The notes: a model not told the origin generated them from the letters alone. A stretch of DNA of 64,000 nucleotides from T3SED10-260 sp035363255 (GCA_035363255.1 DAOSES010000005.1:40096-104095); one strand, 5' to 3'; positions 46,629 through 54,257 are shown, numbered from the stretch's first letter. A program made the numbers and translations.

Positions 46629-46730
46629 ACGGGAATCTTGAATCATGTCTCATATCGAATGAGTGGAGCGATGACCCACGGATACTGCCTGCGATGAACT
46701 TTTAAAGTCAAGCATCCCTAGGCAAAGGTT

Positions 46731-46895
46731 CTATGAGTCATTGTATACGTCATCCTCGGGGTTATCCCAGATTTTTTTAAGCAAAGGTTCTGTAAGTGCG
46801 AGTAAAGAAAGTTTTAAATCCTGCTTGCTTTTACGTGTCTTTTTAATGTTCTTGTTTTCAACAGCTTTCTGTTTGATAGACTCTGGTTGTTTCAT
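46731..46895 (-). CDS. Small antitoxin-like protein (54 aa)
   Basis: The ATG at 46895 overlaps the preceding stub by ATGA. The protein is basic at first (NKNIKKTRKSKQD) and ends LLKKIWDNPEDDVYNDS, which resembles the toxin-masking C terminus of many type II antitoxins (W-D/E-N-x-E-D-x-V-Y). No toxin ORF follows on the minus strand. Together with the upstream RHH stub it may be the second half of one antitoxin separated by a frameshift. Confidence 0.5.
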   Translation of the reverse strand: MKQPESIKQKAVENKNIKKTRKSKQDLKLSLLALTEPLLKKIWDNPEDDVYNDS

Positions 46896-46975
46896 GCAAT
46901 AATCATCCAGGACATTACTAGATCTCTCAGCTTTTCATGAACATCATCTGGCATTCTACAGATAAAATCTTTCAT
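46892..46975 (-). pseudogene. Ribbon-helix-helix antitoxin stub
   Basis: 27-codon ORF after a strong GAGGAG site. It begins MKDFICRMPDDVHEKLRDL, a ribbon-helix-helix-like N terminus, then runs into nonsense and TGA. The next ORF starts at this stop, in a different frame. A frameshift near 46915 would fuse the two parts. Confidence 0.5.
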
Positions 46976-47072
46976 AAGTTCTCCTCGCTTAATAACATGA
47001 TATCATTCTATTATGTAAAAAAGTATAAGCAAACAAGCAGAGCATGTCTGAGCTTATATCGTGCTAACCATT

Positions 47073-47123
47073 ACTGCTATTGACCGAGCTACTGATGAGC
47101 TTCTCATGTCATGGTTGTTAACC
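47073..47123 (+). pseudogene. HEPN gene 3' remnant
   Basis: Translates as TAIDRATDELLMSW, close to AIDQATEELFHALL at the C terminus of the intact HEPN protein at 49107-49523. No start or upstream part remains. The rest of the 46976-47177 gap holds only this scrap and the promoter of the next gene. Confidence 0.5.
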
Positions 47124-47141
47124 ATAAAGTGTATATATTAT

Positions 47142-47170
47142 TTGCATCAATACATTAAATATGGTTTAAT
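47142..47170 (+). promoter_or_regulatory. Promoter of the first AbiE locus, leaderless geometry
   Basis: TTGCAT (47142-47147), 17-nt spacer, TTTAAT (47165-47170), then 7 nt to ATG 47178. No Shine-Dalgarno is present. Confidence 0.55.
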
Positions 47171-47177
47171 GGTATAA

Positions 47178-47954
47178 ATGAAAAAAATGATTTTGTCCGA
47201 TATTGATGCACGAATGATAGAAGCCATTATCGTAAGGTACGGTAGAATTGTAAGCATACATGATCTCTTGACCGTTTTCAACACGCACTACAAATCCACT
47301 TCAGCGCATAATCGAATTCAACAATTAACTGAAAGCGGGTGGTTCATCAGAATAAAGCAAGGCCTGTATTTGCTTAATGAAAGCTTAAGCTTGCGATACC
47401 AGAGCGATATTTCTTTATTGGCAATCTGCAGTATTTTAAACAAGCATGCTTATATCAGCCTTGCCCATGCTCTCAACTACTTCAACATGTTTGATCAGCT
47501 TTCGTACACCATGGTAGCGTTCAATACTCAGCAAAGCAAAAAATACGAATGGCAGCAAGTAGTTTTTAAATTTGTTAAAATAAAACCTTCCATGTATTAT
47601 GGGTTTATAGAAAAAACAATAGATCAGCAACAAGTAAAAATCGCTGAATCCGAGAAGGCTTTAATTGATTATTTATACATTGATCAAAGCTTTTCTACTG
47701 CCAGCCTGGTTTTTGAAAAACTTTCCCAGCACCAACAAAGTTTGGATATGGAGAAAATTCAGGAATACGCAGCAAGATCTTCTGAAACCATCAAGAGAAA
47801 AATGGGCTTTTTTCTTGACCAACTGAACGTAAACACTTCATACTTGTATGCTCAGCTAAAAACTGACCACAAGAGTTATTCGAGATTCACTTCAGACTCA
47901 AGCATATTTAACGCAAAATGGAGATTATATTATGATCAACGAATTATTGAGTAA
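47178..47954 (+). CDS. AbiEi-family antitoxin (type IV TA)
   Basis: 258 aa. An N-terminal winged-helix region (residues about 5-65, ending GWFIRIKQGLYLL) is followed by the AbiEi body with YISLAHALNYFNMFDQL and KIAESEKALIDYLYID. AbiEi represses its promoter and counteracts the AbiEii nucleotidyltransferase toxin. The last 23 nt overlap the AbiEii frame, which is broken. A second, intact AbiE pair lies at 52727-54257 on the opposite strand and is recognisably related. Confidence 0.82.
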   Translation: MKKMILSDIDARMIEAIIVRYGRIVSIHDLLTVFNTHYKSTSAHNRIQQLTESGWFIRIKQGLYLLNESLSLRYQSDISLLAICSILNKHAYISLAHALNYFNMFDQLSYTMVAFNTQQSKKYEWQQVVFKFVKIKPSMYYGFIEKTIDQQQVKIAESEKALIDYLYIDQSFSTASLVFEKLSQHQQSLDMEKIQEYAARSSETIKRKMGFFLDQLNVNTSYLYAQLKTDHKSYSRFTSDSSIFNAKWRLYYDQRIIE

Positions 47955-48738
47955 AGCTGAATTAGCTATTTTCAACCGAAAGATGAAATATCCTCTCGCG
48001 ATTGCAGAAACGGACTATTTTTTAGCCATAGCAATAAAAATAGTGTATAGCTCCTCTTTGAGCAAAGTTTTAATATTTAAAGGTGGGACAGCCTTACATC
48101 ATGTATATTTACCTCAGCTGCGATTTTCTGAAGATTTGGACTTTTCAACAAACGCGAAAGCAATAGACCCAGAAGAGATTAAAGAAATTTTTTGAGAGTA
48201 TAATTTTTTCGAAATCAAAAAAGAGTATCATTCAAAAGCTTCCTTTAAAATTGAACGGCTTTTATTTAAAGGACCTTTAGGTCAGTCGAATTCGATAAAA
48301 ATCGATATTGATTTTATTCAAAATACCCTATTGCCCCCATTAGATATGGTTTATAAAAACAACTACAACATTGATGCTTCTGTGAAAGTAATGGACATAA
48401 GAGAAATAGCAGCTGAAAAAATACGAGCTATGAGCAATCGCGTAAGGTATAGAGATTTTTTTGATTTTACTCTAATATACAATGAGTTAAAGCCAGACAT
48501 GAAGGAAGTTATAAGCTTGATTTCAAAAAAAGAAATTAGAAAACCAATAACTACTCATAACATTCTAAGCAACTGGAATTTTGCAAAACAGCAAAAAGAA
48601 AACGAATTACATGCAATATACTGCTTAAGAAATGTTGAAGATGAGGAAGTTTTGGCTACTATTCAATCCTTGAAATTTGAAGACTTTCTTCCTCCGATAG
48701 AAGGGGTGAAACCCGACGCATTGTCCCGGGAATTATAA
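47932..48738 (+). pseudogene. AbiEii-family nucleotidyltransferase toxin interrupted by one in-frame TGA
   Basis: ATG 47932 with GGAG upstream. The frame is open to TGA at 48193-48195 and continues without any shift to 48738. The two parts join to a full AbiEii: FKGGTALHHVYLPQLRFSEDLDF (metal site) before the stop and VMDIREIAAEKIRAMSNRVRYRDFFD after it. Alignment with the intact copy puts the stop opposite a Glu. TGA is an ordinary stop elsewhere in the window, so this is most simply an inactivated toxin. Recoding is unlikely. Confidence 0.8.
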
Positions 48739-48965
48739 AATGAGTTGTTGTATAATTAAACCATGCAAAGTACGATATTAAGCATTGCACAAATAAGAAG
48801 GATGGTCTTGTCCTGCCTGAAGCAGGAGCAGAATATTGCTCAAATCATTCTTTTTGGAAGCTATGCCACAGGAAACCCTCACCCTGATAGCGATATCGAC
48901 CTTGTTATTTTGCTCAATGATAAAGGAATAGCCTCCTCCTATCGTGAAAGACTTAATCGAATAAA
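48727..48965 (+). repeat. Direct repeat 1a: promoter plus 5' part of MNT gene
   Basis: About 240 nt nearly identical to 50936-51170, covering the -10 region and the first 66 codons of two MNT genes. The sequences diverge abruptly after the RERLNR codons. Confidence 0.85.
48751..48762 (+). promoter_or_regulatory. -10 box for a leaderless MNT transcript
   Basis: TATAAT (48751-48756) with 6 nt to ATG 48763; no Shine-Dalgarno. The same arrangement occurs at 50960-50971. Confidence 0.5.
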
Positions 48966-49110
48966 ACACTATTCTCGCTTATTGAATCCGGTACGAGACT
49001 TTATATCTATGGATGTTCTAGTTTTTACTGAAGATGAATGGAAACTGATGAAAAAGCAGGGCTCTCTGTTTCTTGCAGAAATCCAAGCTAAAGGTATTAA
49101 ATTTCGATGA
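48763..49110 (+). CDS. Minimal nucleotidyltransferase (MNT) antitoxin of an HEPN/MNT pair
   Basis: 115 aa. The pol-beta-type motif GSYATGNPHPDSDIDLVI (about residues 33-50) has the GS and D-x-D needed for nucleotide transfer. MNT proteins of this kind neutralise HEPN toxins, in studied cases by adding AMP. The stop overlaps the HEPN start by ATGA, the standard arrangement. It is the only MNT here with an intact HEPN partner. The N-terminal half is duplicated at 50972. Confidence 0.85.
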   Translation: MQSTILSIAQIRRMVLSCLKQEQNIAQIILFGSYATGNPHPDSDIDLVILLNDKGIASSYRERLNRIKHYSRLLNPVRDFISMDVLVFTEDEWKLMKKQGSLFLAEIQAKGIKFR

Positions 49111-49523
49111 TTCCAGCTATATCCTCATGGGTAAAATATGCAGAAACGGACTTTAAGGCAAAGAATGCGCTTAAAAATATCGACGATCTGGAAACAATTT
49201 TTGCTTTTCATTGTCAACAATCGGTTGAGAAATTGCTTAAAGCCCTATTAACAAAACATGAGCTTGTTCCACCTAAAATTCATGACCTGATTCGCTTGTG
49301 CAAATTATTACCAGAAGATGCGTTCAAAGAAATTTCAAAATATGAACCATACCTGGAAGAATTAAACTCAATTTATATCGATTCAAGGTATCCTGCTGAT
49401 TTAGCTCTACTGCCAAACAATTTCTTTACACAGGAAGATATTGATGCTATTGACCAGGCTACCGAAGAGCTTTTTCATGCGTTACTAAACCTTATTAATG
49501 CTGACAGCATTTCTAAAGCCTAA
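49107..49523 (+). CDS. HEPN-domain protein, partner of the MNT
   Basis: 138-aa all-helical protein of the COG2250-like HEPN group: YAETDFKAKNAL at the N terminus, FHCQQSVEKLLKALL, then KIHDLIRLCK and IDSRYPADLALLP. I do not see the R-x4-6-H RNase motif of classical HEPN toxins, so activity is open. It overlaps the MNT gene by 4 nt. Its C terminus runs into the CCCTCTTTT repeat element. Confidence 0.82.
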   Translation: MIPAISSWVKYAETDFKAKNALKNIDDLETIFAFHCQQSVEKLLKALLTKHELVPPKIHDLIRLCKLLPEDAFKEISKYEPYLEELNSIYIDSRYPADLALLPNNFFTQEDIDAIDQATEELFHALLNLINADSISKA

Positions 49524-49575
49524 CCCTCTTTTGCTCTCATTTCTGGTATAATATGCATTAGATGAACGAGGAAAA
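49521..49575 (+). repeat. Intergenic repeat B, copy 1
   Basis: Begins AACCCTCTTTTGCTCTCAT and ends with CTGG-TATAAT (-10 at 49547-49552). The usual CTGCAA -35 is missing. It provides the likely promoter of the next MNT gene, with AAAGGA as ribosome site. Confidence 0.6.
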
Positions 49576-49587
49576 GGATAACAGTTT

Positions 49588-49932
49588 ATGAAAATAACCT
49601 TACAAACAATTGATGATAAGTATAGGGTAGTGATCAATGAGGTGAAAAAGGTAATTCGTTCCGTTATTGATCAACCATTCGAAGTAACTCTATACGGTTC
49701 TGTTGCTCGTGGACAAGAAACAAGCGAATCTGATATGAATTTACTGGTCTTGATTGACGGTCACGTTGATTATAGCTTAAAAGAACAAATAATAACAGCA
49801 ATATATCCCATAGAATTATACCGAGATGTGATTATTAGCTTATTCATTGAATCAAAGTTTGTTTGGGAAACAAAATATGCTACCTTATCCATGTTATTTC
49901 AGAATATACAAAGAGAAGGCATTCGTGCTTGA
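49588..49932 (+). CDS. MNT-family protein with altered catalytic pair
   Basis: 114 aa. The nucleotidyltransferase motif GSVARGQETSESDMNLLVL shows Asn where the second Asp of D-x-D is expected, so catalysis may be lost. The body (IYPIELYRDVIISLFIES) resembles larger MNT proteins that pair with HEPN genes. No HEPN follows; the next gene is HicB-like. Confidence 0.7.
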   Translation: MKITLQTIDDKYRVVINEVKKVIRSVIDQPFEVTLYGSVARGQETSESDMNLLVLIDGHVDYSLKEQIITAIYPIELYRDVIISLFIESKFVWETKYATLSMLFQNIQREGIRA

Positions 49933-49961
49933 GAACCCCTCAGCTTATAAGCTGGTGAATA

Positions 49962-50186
49962 ATGATGTTAACTAAAACCTTCACAGCAGTGATACATCAG
50001 GAAGAACACATATATGTGGCTGAATGCCCGGAAGTTAACACTGTGAGTCAAGGATATACTATTGAAGAAGCATTGATGAATCTTAAAGAAGCTACCGAAT
50101 TGTATTTAGAAGAATTTCCCTCAAAAAATAATGCAATGAAGTATTTTATGACCGTATTTGAAGCAAACATCAACATACTGAGGTAG
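49962..50186 (+). CDS. HicB-like antitoxin without HicA
   Basis: 74-aa partial-RNase-H-fold protein: AVIHQEEHIYVAECPEVNTV then SQGYTIEEALMNLKEATELYL, the HicB/UPF0150 pattern. No HicA gene is adjacent. The first seven codons recur at 52265-52285 as a scrap. The sequence just before the ATG (49929-49955) resembles repeat A. Confidence 0.75.
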   Translation: MMLTKTFTAVIHQEEHIYVAECPEVNTVSQGYTIEEALMNLKEATELYLEEFPSKNNAMKYFMTVFEANINILR

Positions 50187-50191
50187 TTAGC

Positions 50192-50250
50192 AGCCCTCTT
50201 TTATCCTCATCCAAATTACTGCAAGCTCAAATTATTCTGACAAAATTGGT
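50192..50250 (+). repeat. Intergenic repeat B, copy 2 (upstream of mazEF)
   Basis: CCCTCTTTTATCCTCAT, then CTGCAA (50219-50224), 16-nt spacer ending CTGA, CAAAAT (50241-50246), a decayed -10. Confidence 0.65.
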
Positions 50251-50322
50251 TTAGTCTGAATATTGCAATTAATGCATTATATTGTAGACTAAATTGTAGA
50301 ATGTTAACATAGGAGTATGAAT

Positions 50323-50568
50323 ATGATTGATTCTACTACTGTTAGGGTAGACAAACAAACCTATAAAGAGATTAAGCTGCTTGCTGATAAGTGCCATCAC
50401 AACATGCAGCATGTTGTGGAGCTTGCCATAAAACATTATAAAAAACTACAATATTTCGAAGAACTGAATCGCTCCTTTGCAGAATTGAAAGAAAACGAAG
50501 AAGCCTGGGCTGACGAAATAAAAGAAAGACAATGTTGGGACGCCACCCTCGCTGATGACATGGAATGA
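50323..50568 (+). CDS. MazE-type antitoxin of a MazEF pair
   Basis: 81 aa from the ATG at 50323, seven nt after AGGAG. An N-terminal ribbon-helix-helix (STTVRVDKQTYKEIKLLAD) is followed by a charged coil and an acidic end CWDATLADDME. It overlaps the MazF gene by ATGA. Two TTGTAGA direct repeats just upstream (about 50281-50300) could be the operator. Confidence 0.8.
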   Translation: MIDSTTVRVDKQTYKEIKLLADKCHHNMQHVVELAIKHYKKLQYFEELNRSFAELKENEEAWADEIKERQCWDATLADDME

Positions 50569-50918
50569 ACATCACAAAAAACGTTAAAAGAGGAGATGTA
50601 TGGCTTATCAACCTGGATCCTGTGATAGGACATGAACAATCAGGTGTTCGACCCGCGTTAGTGATATCGGACGATCTCTTAAACCAGAGCATGGCTAAGT
50701 TACATATCGTGTTGCCCATTACAAGTAAAAATAAAAAAATTGCCTCTCATGTCGAGATCCAATATGATTTTTTGCCTTCAACGAGCTATATCAAGACAGA
50801 AGATATAAGATCCGTTTCTGTAGAAAGATTACTAAAGAAAATCGGTGCGGTAGACCATCCTGTTATGCTCCAGGTTGAATATCACCTTTACCAACTTTTA
50901 GGCTTTACCATAGAATAA
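50565..50918 (+). CDS. MazF/PemK-family mRNA interferase
   Basis: 117 aa with the MazF signature VKRGDVWLINLDPVIGHEQSG (split over the beta-barrel start), RPALVISDD, and LPITSKNKKI. The SVSVERLLKKIG segment is the conserved region near the dimer interface. Endoribonuclease cleaving mRNA at short sites. It is intact and appears to be one of the few complete TA pairs in the array. A stretch like its last codons recurs at 54301-54322. Confidence 0.88.
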   Translation: MNITKNVKRGDVWLINLDPVIGHEQSGVRPALVISDDLLNQSMAKLHIVLPITSKNKKIASHVEIQYDFLPSTSYIKTEDIRSVSVERLLKKIGAVDHPVMLQVEYHLYQLLGFTIE

Positions 50919-50935
50919 AACCCCTCGTATTGTCC

Positions 50936-51170
50936 TGGGAATTATAAAATGAGTTGTTGTATAATAAAACCATGCAAAACACGATATTAAGCATTACGCA
51001 AATAAGAAGGATGGTTTTGTCCTGCCTGAAGCAGGAGCAGAATATTGCTCAAATCATTCTTTTTGGAAGCTATGCCACAGGAAACCCTCACCCTGATAGC
51101 GATATCGACCTTGTTATTTTGCTCAAGGATAAAGGAATAGCCTCCTCCTATCGCGAAAGACTTAATCGAA
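50936..51170 (+). repeat. Direct repeat 1b: promoter plus 5' part of MNT gene
   Basis: Second copy of the 48727-48965 block, including TATAAT (50960-50965) six nt before the ATG. Only a few substitutions in about 235 nt. Confidence 0.85.
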
Positions 51171-51319
51171 CCGTAAAGTATTACACCATGCTGTTCCCAG
51201 TTCGCTTAAAGATTGACTTGGATTTAAAGGTTTACACACTGGATGAATGGAGATACCTATTATCTACAATGTCGCCTTTTGCTTTAACGATAAGAAAAAC
51301 AGGAATATTCATTAAATGA
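50972..51319 (+). CDS. MNT-family antitoxin, mosaic with the copy at 48763
   Basis: 115 aa from ATG 50972. The first 66 residues match the 48763 protein except three substitutions and include GSYATGNPHPDSDIDLVI. The rest (VKYYTMLFPVRLKIDLDLKV) is different, so one gene has exchanged its 3' half. The stop overlaps a HEPN start by ATGA, but that HEPN gene is deleted internally. Confidence 0.82.
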   Translation: MQNTILSITQIRRMVLSCLKQEQNIAQIILFGSYATGNPHPDSDIDLVILLKDKGIASSYRERLNRTVKYYTMLFPVRLKIDLDLKVYTLDEWRYLLSTMSPFALTIRKTGIFIK

Positions 51320-51514
51320 CAAATTCAATTCTGGCTTGGCTCCAATATGCTGAAAAAGACCATCAAGCAAGACTCTCGTTATCCATCTGGTTTTGCTCAG
51401 TTTCCCAATGATTTTATTTCGCAAGAGGAACTTGAATCTATCGATCACTCTACTGATGAGCTATACCATAAAATAGTTAATCTGACTAATGCTGACAGCA
51501 GTTCTAAGGACTGA
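51316..51514 (+). pseudogene. HEPN gene with internal deletion
   Basis: Starts MTNSILAWLQYAEKDHQA like a HEPN protein, then goes out of frame at about 51371. The downstream frame reads DSRYPSGFAQFPNDFI and ends NADSSSKD, matching the C terminus of the intact HEPN (49107-49523). About 70 codons of the middle are missing. Confidence 0.75.
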
Positions 51515-51584
51515 CCCTCTTTTATCCTCATTCCAAATTACTGCAAGCTCAAATTATTCTGGTAAAATAGGTACAGGATGAAAA
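51511..51584 (+). repeat. Intergenic repeat B, copy 3
   Basis: CCCTCTTTTATCCTCATTC, CTGCAA (51541-51546), 16-nt spacer ending CTGG, TAAAAT (51563-51568), then GGTACAGGATGA. Best-preserved promoter copy with 54322-54392. Drives the MNT gene at 51624. Confidence 0.75.
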
Positions 51585-51623
51585 AAGAAAGCGGAAACCA
51601 TCTTAAACGGTAAGGAACTTAGC

Positions 51624-51905
51624 ATGTTAGAAGAGATTAAAAAAATAATTAGCACTGTTGCTTTGGGGTATCCAATATGCAGTATTGATGTTTTTGGTTC
51701 CTATGCCAACAATGAAGTTCATGACAACTCTGATATCGATTTAATAATTTGCTTTGATGAGAAAAGCGCCACCCTGTTTGATTTGATTGGCATAAAAATG
51801 GACTTAGAAGCCATATTGCACAAAAAAATTGATATAGTTGCGGGACCTTTGAAAAAAGACAGTTACCTTTGCATTAAAAAAAAGATCAGAATTTATGAAG
51901 CTTAG
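51624..51905 (+). CDS. MNT-family protein, orphan
   Basis: 93 aa with FGSYANNEVHDNSDIDLII and a KKIDIVAGPL strand, the small MntA-like type that normally pairs with a DUF86 HEPN toxin. No HEPN gene follows; a HicB-like gene starts 7 nt downstream. Ribosome site AAGGAA about 7 nt before ATG. Confidence 0.78.
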   Translation: MLEEIKKIISTVALGYPICSIDVFGSYANNEVHDNSDIDLIICFDEKSATLFDLIGIKMDLEAILHKKIDIVAGPLKKDSYLCIKKKIRIYEA

Positions 51906-51912
51906 AGGTCCT

Positions 51913-52218
51913 ATGATGAATTATAGGGTTTTGATTTTTCAAGATGAAGATGGTTTTTTTACAGCTGAATGTCCCTCACTTCCTGGATGTATTAGCCAGG
52001 GAAAGACCATAGAGGAAGTTAAAGAAAACATTCAGGATGCTATATACGGTTATCTTGAAAGCTTGAAAAAGCATATTGAGCCGATTCCACCTTCAATTGA
52101 GGAAGAAATCGTCGAAGAAGTTTTGTTCAATCTTAACGAAGTCTCCCATTCCAGTAACGATTCAAACAAAATTGGAAATTACACTATTGAATACCTTATC
52201 CAAAGCACTGCAAACTAA
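51913..52218 (+). CDS. HicB-like antitoxin without HicA
   Basis: 101 aa from ATG 51913 (AGAGG upstream). Pattern YRVLIFQDEDGFFTAECPSL then PGCISQGKTIEEVKENIQDAI, typical HicB. The C-terminal tail is helical and acidic, without a clear DNA-binding fold. Its last codons contain the CTGCAA of another B-type promoter (52208-52235). Confidence 0.78.
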   Translation: MMNYRVLIFQDEDGFFTAECPSLPGCISQGKTIEEVKENIQDAIYGYLESLKKHIEPIPPSIEEEIVEEVLFNLNEVSHSSNDSNKIGNYTIEYLIQSTAN

Positions 52219-52235
52219 ACGTAATCTGGTAAAAT
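52208..52235 (+). promoter_or_regulatory. B-type promoter without a following intact gene
   Basis: CTGCAA (52208-52213), 16-nt spacer ending CTGG, TAAAAT (52230-52235). Leads only into a 7-codon HicB scrap and then antisense into the AbrB-like gene. Confidence 0.6.
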
Positions 52236-52264
52236 ACTGTAAGTATCAAAAAACATGGAGAGTA

Positions 52265-52285
52265 ATGATGTTAACTAAAACCTTA
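52265..52285 (+). pseudogene. HicB 5' scrap
   Basis: Seven codons MMLTKTL, with DNA identical for about 20 nt to the start of the HicB gene at 49962, then unrelated sequence. Confidence 0.55.
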
Positions 52286-52543
52286 ATATTTAACTGCTCT
52301 TTTCTTTCGAAACTCCTTCATCATAGCTACAACATCATCCTCATTTTTCAAACCAACACGCTCTGCCTCTCCAGAAAATGCAGCTTGCGCTTCCTTTAAA
52401 GCTTCCATTGATGAATTGAGGATGTATATTCTCCCTGCTTCCTCAATAAACAATATTTTATCACCCTCTTTTATGCCCAGCTTTCGACGGATATCTATTG
52501 GAATTGTGATCTGTCCTTTCGAAGTTAATTTAGCAAGCTCCAT
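52283..52543 (-). CDS. AbrB/SpoVT-type antitoxin-like regulator
   Basis: 86 aa. The N-terminal swapped-hairpin domain is clear (AKLTSKGQITIPIDIRRKLG, KEGDKILFIEEAGRIYI). The rest is a charged helix ending KKRAVKY. AAAGGAGG gives a strong ribosome site. AbrB-type antitoxins usually precede a PIN or MazF toxin; none follows here, so it is orphan. The upstream palindrome suggests autoregulation. Confidence 0.82.
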   Translation of the reverse strand: MELAKLTSKGQITIPIDIRRKLGIKEGDKILFIEEAGRIYILNSSMEALKEAQAAFSGEAERVGLKNEDDVVAMMKEFRKKRAVKY

Positions 52544-52565
52544 CGGTCAATCCTCCTTTCGAGAA

Positions 52566-52599
52566 TAAGGTAATCCTTACTTTCCTTACTTTTATTATA
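52566..52599 (-). promoter_or_regulatory. -10 box and operator-like palindrome of the AbrB-type gene
   Basis: On the minus strand TATAAT (52599-52594) is followed by GTAAGG, AAA, GTAAGG and a palindrome TAAGG-N4-CCTTA (52566-52579). The repeats sit over the transcription start, a natural autorepressor site. Confidence 0.5.
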
Positions 52600-52630
52600 T
52601 GCGAATTAAATGAAAATTTAACAGACCTTA

Positions 52631-52684
52631 GCTTTCCTGGAAGATGTCAGGAAAACTGGCTATCGTATCTTCCTCGAAGCCTGA
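52631..52684 (+). pseudogene. MNT gene 3' remnant
   Basis: Reads AFLEDVRKTGYRIFLEA then TGA, matching the C terminus of the MNT proteins at 54767 and 61292. No upstream part is present. The following CTCTCTGTCAAGGTTTTG also occurs in repeat A copies 3 and 4. Confidence 0.65.
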
Positions 52685-52726
52685 GTCACTCCTTGTCCAG
52701 AAATCTAACTCTCTGTCAAGGTTTTG

Positions 52727-53485
52727 TTATATTTGTAATTTTTCGATCAACTGAAGGATTTTGGAATCTTCCAATTCATGTGCATAATATATTCTTGATG
52801 CTTCCGTGTTCCTTTCCAGCAAGGCGATATTCCAGTTCTGCATGATAGATTTCTGACTGATTGGCTTTCTTATTTCTTTTTGTTTTATTAATTCAAATAC
52901 ACTGTCTAGATTAAAAGGGTACTTTTCCAACAATAAGGTTAAATCATAAAAATCTCTGTAACGAGCTCGGTCACTTGTTGCTCTTATCTTTTCTGCAATA
53001 ATCTCTTTTACATCCATTGCTTTTACATGGGTTGATATGCCCCATACATTGTGGTACAAAACTTCTTTTGCAGCAAGGACAATATTCTGAAGGAAATCAA
53101 TTTCTACTTTCAGAGAATTTGGCAAACCCAGGGGACCTTGATATTTAAGCCTTGAAATCTTGATAGTTGCTTTGGAGGTATAGTGTTCTTTTACTTCCAG
53201 CAAACCAGGGATTTCCAATGCTCTTTTTACTTCCTCATAGGTGATGGTGTGATCAAGACAACTAAAGTCCAGATCTTCAGAAAATCTTGTTTGCTGAAGA
53301 TAGCAATGATGAATAGCTGTTCCCCCCTTGAATACTATTTTGCTTTTTAATGGAGAATCATAAATGACCTTTGAAACCAAGGCCAGCATATAGTCTTTTT
53401 CTGCAATTGCCAGGGAATAGGCAAGGGATTTTCTGTTAATGATTTCCAATTGTTTTCGAGTTAATAGGGGGTACTTTTCTGTCAT
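52727..53485 (-). CDS. AbiEii-family nucleotidyltransferase toxin (type IV TA)
   Basis: 252 aa. Catalytic region FKGGTAIHHCYLQQTRFSEDLDF and downstream VKAMDVKEIIAEKIRATSDRARYRDFYD are complete. AbiEii/MenT-like enzymes transfer nucleotides to tRNA and block growth. ATG 53485 is eight nt after GAGGAG; a GTG at 53494 is an alternative. It follows its AbiEi by 13 nt. This is the intact counterpart of the interrupted copy at 47932-48738, on the opposite strand to the rest of the array. Confidence 0.85.
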   Translation of the reverse strand: MTEKYPLLTRKQLEIINRKSLAYSLAIAEKDYMLALVSKVIYDSPLKSKIVFKGGTAIHHCYLQQTRFSEDLDFSCLDHTITYEEVKRALEIPGLLEVKEHYTSKATIKISRLKYQGPLGLPNSLKVEIDFLQNIVLAAKEVLYHNVWGISTHVKAMDVKEIIAEKIRATSDRARYRDFYDLTLLLEKYPFNLDSVFELIKQKEIRKPISQKSIMQNWNIALLERNTEASRIYYAHELEDSKILQLIEKLQI

Positions 53486-53498
53486 TGTTTTCACTCCT

Positions 53499-54257
53499 CT
53501 AATAATATACTCGCCATTTTGAGTTAAAATGGTCTTTTTGATCTATTCCAGTCATATGGGCAATATTTTTGTTGTTTTTAAGTTTGTTATATAAAAAACT
53601 CGAATTGATTGTCAACATATCGCAGATTAGCCCCAAAATCTTCTGAACTGCGAATGAGTATTGCAAGCTCATCTGTTGCATTTCCTTGTAATCGAACTCG
53701 CTTTGATGACTCATGAGGGTTTCCTTTATTAGATCGATAGTGTATTTATTGCGATTAAAAGCCAGGAAATCCAATATCGCCTTTTCTTTTGAAGCAATCT
53801 TGATGGTATACGATTCTATGTTGTGCTCATTCCATCCAAAATAGAGTTTTTTGTTAACCTTGACAAAGCGATAATGGATGTTTTGGATAAGCCTTCCTAT
53901 GTTTTGTTTCAATGAAATCGATACAATAGTGCCTAACATCTGGTCAAACATGTTATGATATTGAAGTGCACCTTCAAATGAAATGTATGAGGACTCTTCG
54001 AGAATTTGAGCAATTTTAAAAGGTGGGGTTTCGAGAAAGCCTCTGGATTCAATGCTGGACACTGAATAGTATCCCTTTTTTATGCGAACCAGCCAGCCAT
54101 TATTATTTAGCTTGTGTACTATTTTTCTTATAGATTGTCGATCTTTTTTGCCATGAAATAAAGCAAAAATTTGGTCAAAAGTTACAATAGATCCGTAATT
54201 AACTATGATATCTTCTATTAAAAGCAAATCTCTTTCAGAGAGCAAAGTATTTTTCAT
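53499..54257 (-). CDS. AbiEi-family antitoxin (type IV TA)
   Basis: 252 aa. An N-terminal winged helix ending GWLVRIKKGYYSV is followed by YISFEGALQYHNMFDQM and KIASKEKAILDFLAFN. Same family and layout as the protein at 47178 (GWFIRIKQGLYLL). The ATG has no Shine-Dalgarno and lies six nt after a -10 box, so a leaderless message is likely. With the downstream AbiEii it forms a complete module. Confidence 0.82.
   Translation of the reverse strand: MKNTLLSERDLLLIEDIIVNYGSIVTFDQIFALFHGKKDRQSIRKIVHKLNNNGWLVRIKKGYYSVSSIESRGFLETPPFKIAQILEESSYISFEGALQYHNMFDQMLGTIVSISLKQNIGRLIQNIHYRFVKVNKKLYFGWNEHNIESYTIKIASKEKAILDFLAFNRNKYTIDLIKETLMSHQSEFDYKEMQQMSLQYSFAVQKILGLICDMLTINSSFLYNKLKNNKNIAHMTGIDQKDHFNSKWRVYY

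Noticed and set aside
46558..47177. Insertion sequence or transposase at the array's left edge
   Set aside because: No transposase-like ORF or terminal inverted repeats with target duplication were found; the gap holds a small antitoxin, a HEPN scrap and a promoter.
48193..48195. TGA recoded as a sense codon
   Set aside because: TGA ends many intact genes here (truB overlap, ftsH operon, dnaE), and only this one gene has an internal TGA.
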